From contig NW_026597089.1 of NCBI RefSeq assembly GCF_029784155.1, forward strand, positions 1 to 64,000: a stretch of 64,000 bases of DNA. Direction: 5' to 3'. The position numbers were made by a program, and so were the translations under genes. Positions 24,979-36,214 of this stretch are shown here, piece by piece. Source of the DNA: Uranotaenia lowii (lineage: Eukaryota > Arthropoda > Insecta > Diptera > Culicidae). The notes under the pieces are model-generated. The model saw only the letters and a program-made list of their open reading frames with translations. It made no database searches and was not told the origin of the DNA. Numbering within the stretch: the stretch's first letter is position 1; each line of letters starts with the position of its first letter.

Positions 24979-24984
24979 CTCGAG
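24979..24984. other. Unique XhoI-type CTCGAG variant
   Basis: One C to T change in the C6 run makes CTCGAG. I noticed it only here, so it could serve as a single-copy landmark inside an otherwise repetitive block. No function is implied. Confidence 0.7.
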
Positions 24985-27589
24985 CGGAAAAAATCGAAAA
25001 AAATGATTTTTTGCCGAAAAATTTTCGAGTTTAAAATTTTGTAAGATTCAAAAAATTCAAGGTTTTTCGCGCGCCCCCCGAGCGGAAAAAATCGAAAAAA
25101 ATGATTTTTTGCCGAAAAATTTTCGAGTTTAAAATTTTGCAAGATTCAAAAAATTCAAGGTTTTTCGCGCGCCCCCCGAGCGGAAAAAATCGAAAAAAAT
25201 GATTTTTTGCCGAAAAATTTACGACTTTAAAATTTTGCAAGATTCAAAAAATTCAAGGTTTTTCGCGCGCCCCCCGAGCGGAAAAAATCGAAAAAAATGA
25301 TTTTTTGCCGAAAAATTTTCGAGTTTAAAATTTTGCAAGATTCAAAAAATTCAAGGTTTTTCGCGCGCCCCCCGAGCGGAAAAAATCGAAAAAAAATGAT
25401 TTTTTGCCGAAAAATTTACGACTTTAAAATTTTGCAAGATTCAAAAAATTCAAGGTTTTTTGCGCGCCCCCCGAGCGGAAAAAATCGAAAAAAATGATTT
25501 TTTGTCAAAAAATTTTCGACTTTAAAATTTTGCAAGATTCAAAAAATTCAAGGTTTTTCGCGCGCCCCCCCGAGCGGAAAAAATCGAAAAAAATGATTTT
25601 TTGCCGAAAAATTTTCGAGTTTAAAATTTTGCAAGATTCAAAAAATTCAAGGTTTTTCGCGCGCCCCCCGAGCGGAAAAAATCGAAAAAAATGATTTTTT
25701 GCCGACAAATTTTCGAGTTTAAAATTTTGCAAGATTCAAAAAATTCAAGGTTTTTCGCGCGCCCCCCGAGCGGAAAAAATCGAAAAAAATGATTTTTTGC
25801 CGAAAAATTTTCGAGTTTAAAATTTTGCAAGATTCAAAAAATTCAAGGTTTTTCGCGCGCCCCCCGAGCGGAAAAAATCGAAAAAAATGATTTTTTGCCG
25901 ACAAATTTTCGAGTTTAAAATTTTGCAAGATTCAAAAAATTCAAGGTTTTTCGCGCGCCCCCCGAGCGGAAAAATCGAAAAAAATGATTTTTTGCCGAAA
26001 AATTTTCGAGTTTAAAATTTTGCAAGATTCAAAAAATTCAAGGTTTTTCGCGCGCCCCCCGAGCGGAAAAAATCGAAAAAAATGATTTTTTGCCGAAAAA
26101 TTTTCGACTTTAAAATTTTGCAAGATTCAAAAAATTCAAGGTTTTTCGCGCGCCCCCCGAGCGGAAAAAATCGAAAAAAATGATTTTTTGCCGAAAAATT
26201 TTCGACTTTAAAATTTTGCAAGATTCAAAAAATTCAAGGTTTTTCGCGCGCCCCCCGAGCGGAAAAAATCGAAAAAAATGATTTTTTGCCGAAAAATTTT
26301 CGAGTTTAAAATTTTGCAAGATTCAAAAAATTCAAGGTTTTTCGCGCGCCCCCCGAGCGGAAAAAATCGAAAAAAATGATTTTTTGCCGAAAAATTTTCG
26401 ACTTTAAAATTTTGCAAGATTTAAAAAATTCAAGGTTTTTCGCGCGCCCCCCGAGCGGAAAAAATCGAAAAAAATGATTTTTTGCCGAAAAATTTTCGAG
26501 TTTAAAATTTTGCAAGATTAAAAAAATTCAAGGTTTTTCGCGCGCCTCCCGAGCGGAAAAAATCGAAAAAAATGATTTTTTGCCGACAAATTTTCGAGTT
26601 TAAAATTTTGCAAGATTCAAAAAATTCAAGGTTTTTCGCGCGCCCCCCGAGCGGAAAAAATCGAAAAAAATGATTTTTTGCCGAAAAATTTACGACTTTA
26701 AAATTTTGCAAGATTAAAAAAATTCAAGGTTTTTCGCGCGCCCCCCGAGTGGAAAAAATCGAAAAAAATGATTTTTTGCCGAAAAATTTTCGAGTTTAAA
26801 ATTTTGCAAGATTCAAAAAATTCAAGGTTTTTCGCGCGCCCCCCGAGCGGAAAAAATCGAAAAAAATGATTTTTTGCCGAAAAATTTACGACTTTAAAAT
26901 TTTGCAAGATTCAAAAAATTCAAGGTTTTTCGCGCGCCCCCCGAGCGGAAAAAATCGAAAAAAATGATTTTTTGCCGAAAAATTTTCGACTTTAAAATTT
27001 TGCAAGATTTAAAAAATTCAAGGTTTTTCGCGCGCCCCCCCGAGCGGAAAAAATCGAAAAAATGATTTTTTGCCGACAAATTTTCGAGTTTAAAATTTTG
27101 CAAGATTCAAAAAATTCAAGGTTTTTCGCGCGCCCCCCGAGCGGAAAAAATCGAAAAAAATGATTTTTTGCCGAAAAATTTTCGAGTTTAAAATTTTGCA
27201 AGATTCAAAAAATTCAAGGTTTTTCGCGCGCCCCCCGAGCGGAAAAAATCGAAAAAAATGATTTTTTGCCGAAAAATTTACGACTTTAAAATTTTGCAAG
27301 ATTCAAAAAATTCAAGGTTTTTCGCGCGCCCCCCGAGCGGAAAAAATCGAAAAAAATGATTTTTTGCCGAAAAATTTTCGACTTTAAAATTTTGCAAGAT
27401 TTAAAAAATTCAAGGTTTTTCGCGCGCCCCCCGAGCGGAAGAAATCGAAAAAAATGATTTTTTGCCGAAAAATTTTCGAGTTTAAAATTTTGCAAGATTC
27501 AAAAAATTCAAGGTTTTTCGCGCGCCCCCCGAGCGGAAAAAATCGAAAAAAATGATTTTTTGCCGAAAAATTTTCGAGTTTAAAATTTT

Positions 27590-28230
27590 GCAAGATTCAA
27601 AAAATTCAAGGTTTTTCGCGCGCCCCCCGAGCGGAAAAAATCGAAAAAAATGATTTTTTGAAAAAAATTTTCGAGTTTAAAATTTTGCAAGATTCTAAAA
27701 ATTCAAGGTTTTTCGCGCGCCCCCCGAGCGGAAAAAATCGAAAAAAATGATTTTTTGCCGAAAAATTTTCGAGTTTAAAATTTTGCAACATTCAAAAAAT
27801 TCAATGTTTTTCGCGCGCCCCCCGAGCGGAAAAAATCGAAAAAAATGATTTTTTGCCGAAAAATTTACGACTTTAAAATTTTGCAAGATTCAAAAAATTC
27901 AAGGTTTTTCGCGCGCCCCCCGAGCGGAAAAAATCGAAAAAAATGATTTTTTGCCGAAAAATTTTCGACTTTAAAATTTTGCAAGATTTAAAAAATTCAA
28001 GGTTTTTCGCGCGCCCCCCGAGCGGAAAAAATCGAAAAAAATGATTTTTTGCCGATAAATTTTCGAGTTTAAAATTTTGCAAGATTTAAAAAATTCAAGG
28101 TTTTTCGCGCGCCCCCCGAGCGGAAAAAATCGAAAAAAATGATTTTTTGCCGACAAATTTTCGAGTTTAAAATTTTGCAAGATTCAAAAAATTCAAGGTT
28201 TTTCGCGCGCCCCCCGAGCGGAAAAAATCG
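27590..28230 (+). repeat. Duplicated module G, copy 1
   Basis: Matches 35,125-35,765 at a constant offset of 7,535 bp. Shared rare changes are TTTTTTGAAAAAAATTTTCG (GCCG lost, near 27,654), GATTCTAAAAATTC (near 27,692), and GCAACATTC followed by TTCAATG (27,785-27,806). Finding all of these together in both places rules out independent mutation. Confidence 0.9.
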
Positions 28231-28432
28231 AAAAAAATGATTTTTTGCCGAAATATTTTCGAGTTTGAAATTTTGCAAGATTCAAAAAATTCAAGGTTTT
28301 TCGCGCGCCCCCCGAGCGGAAAAAATCGAAAAAAATGATTTTTTGCCGAAAAATTTTCGAGTTTAAAATTTTGCAAGATTCAAAAAATTCAAGGTTTTTC
28401 GCGCGCCCCCCGAGCGGAAAAAATCGAAAAAA

Positions 28433-28730
28433 ATGATTTTTTGCCGAAAAATTTTCGAGTTTAAAATTTTGCAAGATTCAAAAAATTCAAGGTTTTTCGC
28501 GCGCCCCCCAGCGGAAAAAATCGAAAAAAATGATTTTTTGCCGAAAAATTTTCGAGTTAAAAATTTTGCAAGATTCAAAAAATTCAAGGTTTTTCGCGCG
28601 CCCCCCGAGCGGAAAAAATCGAAAAAAATGATTTTTTGCCGAAAAATTTTCGAGTTTAAAATTTTGCAAGATTCAAAAAATTCAAGGTTTTTCGCGGGCC
28701 CCCCGAGCGGAAAAAATCGAAAAAAATGAT
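28433..28730 (+). repeat. CCAGCGG/GAGTTAAAA module, first of three
   Basis: A three-monomer module with a deleted base in the core (CCAGCGG in place of CCGAGCGG) followed by GAGTTAAAAATTTT occurs here, at 31,759-32,055 and at 33,129-33,425. The first two also share CGCGGGCC in the following copy (near 28,694 and 32,020). The first and third share the longer F module. These nested relations show at least two duplication events. The one-base deletion also makes the local frame differ from its surroundings. Confidence 0.85.
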
Positions 28731-29004
28731 TTTTTGCCGAAAAATTTTCGAGTTTAAAATTTTGCAAGATTCAAAAAATTCAAGGTTTTTCGCGCGCCCC
28801 CCGAGCGGAAAAAATCGAAAAAAATGATTTTTTGCCGAAAAATTTTCGAGTTTAAAATTTTGCAAGATTTAAAAAATTCAAGGTTTTTCGCGCGCCCCCC
28901 GAGCGGAAAAAATCGAAAAAAATGATTTTTTGCCGAAAAATTTTCGAGTTTAAAATTTTGCAAGATTAAAAAAATTCAAGGTTTTTCGCGCGCCCCCCGA
29001 GCGG

Positions 29005-29020
29005 AAAAAAATTGATGATG
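29005..29020 (+). repeat. TTGATGATG junction variant, copy 1
   Basis: The usual A6-TCG-A7-ATGATT junction is replaced by A7-TTGATGATGATT, a small GAT triplet expansion beside a lost TCG. The same form occurs at 33,701-33,716, 4,696 bp away, inside the F duplication. Confidence 0.9.
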
Positions 29021-30982
29021 ATTTTTTGCCGAAAAATTTTCGAGTTTAAAATTTTGCAAGATTCAAAAAATTCAAGGTTTTTCGCGCGCCCCCCGAGCGG
29101 AAAAAATCGAAAAAAATGATTTTTTGCCGAAAAATTTACGACTTTAAAATTTTGCAAGATTCAAAAAATTCAAGGTTTTTCGCGCGCCCCCCGAGCGGAA
29201 AAAATCGAAAAAAATGATTTTTTGCCGAAAAATTTTCGAGTTTAAAATTTTGCAAGATTCAAAAAATTCAAGGTTTTTCGCGCGCCCCCCGAGCGGAAAA
29301 AATCGAAAAAAATGATTTTTTGCCGAAAAATTTTCGAGTTTAAAATTTTGCAAGATTCAAAAAATTCAAGGTTTTTCGCGCGCCCCCCGAGCGGAAAAAA
29401 TCGAAAAAAAATGATTTTTTGCCGAAAAATTTTCGAGTTTAAAATTTTGCAAGATTCAAAAAATTCAAGGTTTTTCGCGCGCCCCCCGAGCGGAAAAAAT
29501 CGAAAAAAATGATTTTTTGCCGAAAAATTTACGACTTTAAAATTTTGCAAGATTCAAAAAATTCAAGGTTTTTCGCGCGCCCCCCGAGCGGAAAAAAAAC
29601 GAAAAAAATGATTTTTTGCCGAAAAATTTTCGAGTTTAAAATTTTGCAAGATTAAAAAAATTCAAGGTTTTTCGCGCGCCCCCCGAGCGGAAAAAATCGA
29701 AAAAAAATGATTTTTTGCCGAAAAATTTTCGAGTTTAAAATTTTGCAAGATTCAAAAAATTCAAGGTTTTTCGCGCGCCCCCCGAGCGGAAAAAATCGAA
29801 AAAAATGATTTTTTGCCGAAAAATTTTCGAGTTTAAAATTTTGCAAGATTCAAAAAATTCAAGGTTTTTCGCGCGCCCCCCGAGCGGAAAAAATCGAAAA
29901 AAATGATTTTTTGCCGACAAATTTTCGAGTTTAAAATTTTGCAAGATTCAAAAAATTCAAGGTTTTTCGCGTGCCCCCCGAGCGGAAAAAATCGAAAAAA
30001 AAGGATTTTTTGCCGAAAAATTTACGACTTTAAAATTTTGCAAGATTAAAACAATTCAAGGTTTTTCGCGCGCCCCCCGAGCGGAAAAAATCGAAAAAAA
30101 TGATTTTTTGCCGAAAAATTTTCGTGTTTAAAATTTTGCAAGATTCAAAAAATTCAAGGTTTTTCGCGCGCCCCCCGAGCGGAAAAAATCGAAAAAAATG
30201 ATTTTTTGCCGAAAAATTTTCGAGTTTAAAATTTTGCAAGATTCAAAAAATTCAAGGTTTTTCGCGCGCCCCCCGAGCGGAAAAAATCGAAAAAAATGAT
30301 TTTTTGCCGAAAAATTTTCGAGTTTAAAATTTTGCAAGATTCAAAAAATTCAAGGTTTTTCGCGCGCCCCCCGAGCGGAAAAAATCGAAAAAAATGATTT
30401 TTTGCCGAAAAGTTTTCGACTTTAAAATTTTGCAAGATTCAAAAAATTCAAGGTTTTTCGCGCGCCCCCCGAGCGGAAAAAATCGAAAAAAATGATTTTT
30501 TGCCGAAAAATTTACGACTTTAAAATTTTGCAAGATTCAAAAAATTCAAGGTTTTTCGCGCGCCCCCCGAGCGGAAAAAATCGAAAAAAATGATTTTTTG
30601 CCGAAAAATTTTCGAGTTTAAAATTTTGCAAGATTCAAAAAATTCAAGGTTTTTCGCGCGCCCCCCCGAGCGGAAAAAATCGAAAAAAATGATTTTTTGC
30701 CGACAAATTTTCGACTTTAAAATTTTGCAAGATTTAAAAAATTCAAGGTTTTTCGCGCGCCCCCCGAGCGGAAAAAATCGAAAAAAATGATTTTTTGCCG
30801 AAAAATTTTCGAGTTTGAAATTTTGCAAGATTCAAAAAATTCAAGGTTTTTCGCGCGCCCCCCGAGCGGAAAAAATCGAAAAAAATGATTTTTTGCCGAA
30901 AAATTTTCGAGTTTAAAATTTTGCAAGATTCAAAAAATTCAAGGTTTTTCGCGCGCCCCCCGAGCGGAAAAAATCGAAAAAA

Positions 30983-31072
30983 ATGATTTTTTGCCGAAAA
31001 ATTTTCGAGTTTAAAATTTTGCAAGATTAAAAAAATTCAAGGTTTTTCGCGCGCCCCCCGAGCGGAAAAAAA
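30983..31072 (+). repeat. 90-bp deleted monomer
   Basis: The A6-TCG-A7 segment is reduced to a single A8 run before TGATT, a loss of 8 bp. It resembles the 88-bp monomer at 2,153 but has two more A, so it most likely arose separately. Confidence 0.9.
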
Positions 31073-31758
31073 ATGATTTTTTGCCGAAAAATTTTCGAGT
31101 TTAAAATTTTGCAAGATTCAAAAAATTCAAGGTTTTTCGCGCGCCCCCCGAGCGGAAAAAATCGAAAAAAATGATTTTTTGCCGAAAAATTTTCGAGTTT
31201 AAAATTTTGCAAGATTAAAAAAATTCAAGGTTTTTCGCGCGCCCCCCGAGCGGAAAAAATCGAAAAAAATGATTTTTTGCCGAAAAATTTTCGAGTTTAA
31301 AATTTTGCAAGATTCAAAAAATTCAAGGTTTTTCGCGCGCCCCCCGAGCGGAAAAAATCGAAAAAAATGATTTTTTGCCGAAAAATTTTCGAGTTTAAAA
31401 TTTTGCAAGATTCAAAAAATTCAAGGTTTTTCGCGCGCCCCCCGAGCGGAAAAAATCGAAAAAAATGATTTTTTGCCGAAAAATTTTCGAGTTTAAAATT
31501 TTGCAAGATTCAAAAAATTCAAGGTTTTTCGCGCGCCCCCCGAGCGGAAAAAATCGAAAAAAATGATTTTTTGCCGAAAAATTTTCGACTTTAAAATTTT
31601 GCAAGATTCAAAAAATTCAAGGTTTTTCGCGCGCCCCCCGAGCGGAAAAAATCGAAAAAAATGATTTTTTGCCGACAAATTTTCGACTTTAAAATTTTGC
31701 AAGATTTAAAAAATTCAAGGTTTTTCGCGCGCCCCCCGAGCGGAAAAAATCGAAAAAA

Positions 31759-32055
31759 ATGATTTTTTGCCGAAAAATTTTCGAGTTTAAAATTTTGCAA
31801 GATTCAAAAAATTCAAGGTTTTTCGCGCGCCCCCCAGCGGAAAAAATCGAAAAAAATGATTTTTTGCCGAAAAATTTTCGAGTTAAAAATTTTGCAAGAT
31901 TCAAAAAATTCAAGGTTTTTCGCGCGCCCCCCGAGCGGAAAAAATCGAAAAAAATGATTTTTTGCCGACAAATTTTCGAGTTTAAAATTTTGCAAGATTC
32001 AAAAAATTCAAGATTTTTCGCGGGCCCCCCGAGCGGAAAAAATCGAAAAAAATGA
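31759..32055 (+). repeat. CCAGCGG/GAGTTAAAA module, second of three
   Basis: Same module as at 28,433-28,730 and 33,129-33,425, and 1,370 bp upstream of the third copy. It differs by a GACAAA copy near 31,968 and by TTCAAGATTTTTCG near 32,007. It sits after a GACAAATTTTCGAC copy (about 31,673), a combination also seen near 30,700, 32,848 and 35,002. Confidence 0.85.
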
Positions 32056-32945
32056 TTTTTTGCCGAAAAATTTTCGAGTTTAAAATTTTGCAAGATTCAA
32101 AAAATTCAAGGTTTTTCGCGCGCCCCCCGAGCGGAAAAAATCGAAAAAAATGATTTTTTGCCGAAAAATTTTCGAGTTTAAAATTTTGCAAGATTCAAAA
32201 AATTCAAGGTTTTTCGCGCGCCCCCCGAGCGGAAAAAATCGAAAAAAATGATTTTTTGCCGACAAATTTTCGAGTTTAAAATTTTGCAAGATTCAAAAAA
32301 TTCAAGGTTTTTCGCGCGCCCCCCGAGCGGAAAAAATCGAAAAAAATGATTTTTTGCCGAAAAATTTTCGAGTTTAAAATTTTGCAAGATTCAAAAAATT
32401 CAAGGTTTTTCGCGCGCCCCCCGAGCGGAAAAATCGAGAAAAATGAATTTTTGCCGAAAAATTTTCGAGTTTAAAATTTTGCAAGATTAAAAAAATTCAA
32501 GGTTTTTCGCGCGCCCCCCGAGCGGAAAAAATCGAAAAAAATGATTTTTTGCCGAAAAATTTTCGAGTTTAAAATTTTGCAAGATTAAAAAAATTCAAGG
32601 TTTTTCGCGCGCCCCCCGAGCGGAAAAAATCGAAAAAAATGATTTTTTGCCGATAAATTTTCGAGTTTAAAATTTTGCAAGATTCAAAAAATTCAAGGTT
32701 TTTCGCGCGCCCCCCGAGCGGAAAAAATCGAAAAAAATGATTTTTTGCCGAAAAATTTTCGACTTTAAAATTTTGCAAGATTCAAAAAATTCAAGGTTTT
32801 TCGCGCGCCCCCCGAGCGGAAAAAATCGAAAAAAATGATTTTTTGCCGACAAATTTTCGACTTTAAAATTTTGCAAGATTTAAAAAATTCAAGGTTTTTC
32901 GCGCGCCCCCCGAGCGGAAAAAATCGAAAAAAATGATTTTTTGCC

Positions 32946-34680
32946 GAAAAATTTTCGAGTTTGAAATTTTGCAAGATTCAAAAAATTCAAGGTTTTTCGC
33001 GCGCCCCCCGAGCGGAAAAAATCGAAAAAAATGATTTTTTGCCGAAAAATTTACGACTTTAAAATTTTGCAAGATTCAAAAAATTCAAGGTTTTTCGCGC
33101 GCCCCCCGAGCGGAAAAAATCGAAAAAAATGATTTTTTGCCGAAAAATTTTCGAGTTTAAAATTTTGCAAGATTCAAAAAATTCAAGGTTTTTCGCGCGC
33201 CTCCCAGCGGAAAAAATCGAAAAAAATGATTTTTTGCCGAAAAATTTTCGAGTTAAAAATTTTGCAAGATTCAAAAAATTCAAGGTTTTTCGCGCGCCCC
33301 CCGAGCGGAAAAAATCGAAAAAAATGATTTTTTGCCGAAAAATTTTCGAGTTTAAAATTTTGCAAGATTCAAAAAATTCAAGGTTTTTCGCGCGCCCCCC
33401 GAGCGGAAAAAATCGAAAAAAATGATTTTTTGCCGAAAAATTTTCGAGTTTAAAATTTTGCAAGATTCAAAAAATTCAAGGTTTTTCGCGCGCCCCCCGA
33501 GCGGAAAAAATCGAAAAAAATGATTTTTTGCCGAAAAATTTTCGAGTTTAAAATTTTGCAAGATTTAAAAAATTCAAGGTTTTTCGCGCGCCCCCCGAGC
33601 GGAAAAAATCGAAAAAAATGATTTTTTGCCGAAAAATTTTCGAGTTTAAAATTTTGCAAGATTAAAAAAATTCAAGGTTTTTCGCGCGCCCCCCGAGCGG
33701 AAAAAAATTGATGATGATTTTTTGCCGAAAAATTTTCGAGTTTAAAATTTTGCAAGATTCAAAAAATTCAAGGTTTTTCGCGCGCCCCCCGAGCGGAAAA
33801 AATCGAAAAAAATGATTTTTTGCCGAAAAATTTACGACTTTAAAATTTTGCAAGATTCAAAAAATTCAAGGTTTTTCGCGCGCCCCCCGAGCGGAAAAAA
33901 TCGAAAAAAATGATTTTTTGCCGAAAAATTTTCGAGTTTAAAATTTTGCAAGATTCAAAAAATTCAAGGTTTTTCGCGCCCCCCGAGCGGAAAAAATCGA
34001 AAAAAATGATTTTTTGCCGAAAAATTTTCGAGTTTAAAATTTTGCAAGATTCAAAAAATTCAAGGTTTTTCGCGCGCCCCCCGAGCGGAAAAAATCGAAA
34101 AAAAATGATTTTTTGCCGAAAAATTTTCGAGTTTAAAATTTTGCAAGATTCAAAAAATTCAAGGTTTTTCGCGCGCCCCCCGAGCGGAAAAAATCGAAAA
34201 AAATGATTTTTTGCCGAAAAATTTACGACTTTAAAATTTTGCAAGATTCAAAAAATTCAAGGTTTTTCGCGCGCCCCCCGAGCGGAAAAAAAACGAAAAA
34301 AATGATTTTTTGCCGAAAAATTTTCGAGTTTAAAATTTTGCAAGATTAAAAAAATTCAAGGTTTTTCGCGCGCCCCCCGAGCGGAAAAAATCGAAAAAAA
34401 ATGATTTTTTGCCGAAAAATTTTCGAGTTTAAAATTTTGCAAGATTCAAAAAATTCAAGGTTTTTCGCGCGCCCCCCGAGCGGAAAAAATCGAAAAAAAT
34501 GATTTTTTGCCGAAAAATTTTCGAGTTTAAAATTTTGCAAGATTCAAAAAATTCAAGGTTTTTCGCGCGCCCCCCGAGCGGAAAAAATCGAAAAAAATGA
34601 TTTTTTGCCGACAAATTTTCGAGTTTAAAATTTTGCAAGATTCAAAAAATTCAAGGTTTTTCGCGTGCCCCCCGAGCGGA
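32946..34680 (+). repeat. Duplicated module F, copy 2
   Basis: Second copy of 28,250-29,985. It keeps GAGTTTGAAATT (about 32,956), GAGTTAAAAATTTT (about 33,251), TTGATGATG (33,708), A8-CG (about 34,286) and GCGTGCC (34,664). It has its own change from CGCGCGCC to CGCGCC near 33,978. The match stops near 34,690, where the first copy has AAGGATTTTTT (30,000) and this one has a normal ATGATTTTTT. Confidence 0.88.
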
Positions 34681-35124
34681 AAAAATCGAAAAAAATGATT
34701 TTTTGCCGAAAAATTTTCGAGTTTAAAATTTTGCAAGATTCAAAAAATTCAAGGTTTTTCGCGCGCCCCCCGAGCGGAAAAAATCGAAAAAAATGATTTT
34801 TTGCCGAAAAATTTTCGAGTTTAAAATTTTGCAAGATTCAAAAAATTCAAGGTTTTTCGCGCGCCCCCCGAGCGGAAAAAATCGAAAAAAATGATTTTTT
34901 GCCGAAAAATTTTCGACTTTAAAATTTTGCAAGATTCAAAAAATTCAAGGTTTTTCGCGCGCCCCCCGAGCGGAAAAAATCGAAAAAAATGATTTTTTGC
35001 CGACAAATTTTCGACTTTAAAATTTTGCAAGATTTAAAAAATTCAAGGTTTTTCGCGCGCCCCCCGAGCGGAAAAAATCGAAAAAAATGAATTTTTGCCG
35101 AAAAATTTTCGAGTTTGAAATTTT

Positions 35125-35765
35125 GCAAGATTCAAAAAATTCAAGGTTTTTCGCGCGCCCCCCGAGCGGAAAAAATCGAAAAAAATGATTTTTTGAAAAA
35201 AATTTTCGAGTTTAAAATTTTGCAAGATTCTAAAAATTCAAGGTTTTTCGCGCGCCCCCCGAGCGGAAAAAATCGAAAAAAATGATTTTTTGCCGAAAAA
35301 TTTTCGAGTTTAAAATTTTGCAACATTCAAAAAATTCAATGTTTTTCGCGCGCCCCCCGAGCGGAAAAAATCGAAAAAAATGATTTTTTGCCGAAAAATT
35401 TACGACTTTAAAATTTTGCAAGATTCAAAAAATTCAAGGTTTTTCGCGCGCCCCCCGAGCGGAAAAAATCGAAAAAAATGATTTTTTGCCGAAAAATTTT
35501 CGACTTTAAAATTTTGCAAGATTTAAAAAATTCAAGGTTTTTCGCGCGCCCCCCGAGCGGAAAAAATCGAAAAAAATGATTTTTTGCCGATAAATTTTCG
35601 AGTTTAAAATTTTGCAAGATTTAAAAAATTCAAGGTTTTTCGCGCGCCCCCCGAGCGGAAAAAATCGAAAAAAATGATTTTTTGCCGACAAATTTTCGAG
35701 TTTAAAATTTTGCAAGATTCAAAAAATTCAAGGTTTTTCGCGCGCCCCCCGAGCGGAAAAAATCG
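35125..35765 (+). repeat. Duplicated module G, copy 2
   Basis: Second copy of 27,590-28,230, with GCCG lost (near 35,195), GATTCTAAAAATTC (near 35,227), and GCAACATTC then TTCAATG (35,320-35,341). It lies just downstream of the F copy 2 region, whereas G copy 1 lies just upstream of F copy 1. The F-G order is therefore rearranged by exchange, with all segments still in direct orientation. Confidence 0.9.
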
Positions 35766-36214
35766 AAAAAAATGATTTTTTGCCGACAAATTTTCGAGTT
35801 TAAAATTTTGCAAGATTCAAAAAATTCAAGGTTTTTCGCGCGCCCCCCGAGCGGAAAAAATCGAAAAAAATGATTTTTTGCCGAAAAATTTACGACTTTA
35901 AAATTTTGCAAGATTCAAAAAATTCAAGGTTTTTCGCGCGCCCCCCGAGCGGAAAAAATCGAAAAAAATGATTTTTTGCCGAAAAATTTTCGACTTTAAA
36001 ATTTTGCAAGATTTAAAAAATTCAAGGTTTTTCGCGCGCCCCCCGAGCGGAAGAAATCGAAAAAAATGATTTTTTGCCGAAAAATTTTCGACTTTAAAAT
36101 TTTGCAAGATTTAAAAAATTCAAGGTTTTTCGCGCGCCCCCCGAGCGGAAAAAATCGAAAAAAATGATTTTTTGCCGACAAATTTTCGAGTTTAAAATTT
36201 TGCAAGATTTAAAA

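Larger units (their letters stand above)
28250..29985 (+). repeat. Duplicated module F, copy 1
   Basis: Matches 32,946-34,680 at an offset of 4,696 bp, falling to 4,694 bp after a 2-bp loss near 33,978. Shared markers include GAGTTTGAAATT (28,260), CCCCCCAGCGG (about 28,503; CCTCCCAGCGG in copy 2), GAGTTAAAAATTTT (about 28,553), a TTGATGATG junction (29,012), A8-CG in place of A6TCG (about 29,592) and GCGTGCC (29,969). Copy 1 has CGCGGGCC near 28,694, which copy 2 lacks. Confidence 0.88.

Noticed and set aside
27590..35765. Transposon insertion with target-site duplication explaining the rearranged 27.6-35.8 kb part
   Set aside because: Everything between the duplicated modules is the same satellite; there are no terminal inverted repeats, coding remnants or unique sequence.
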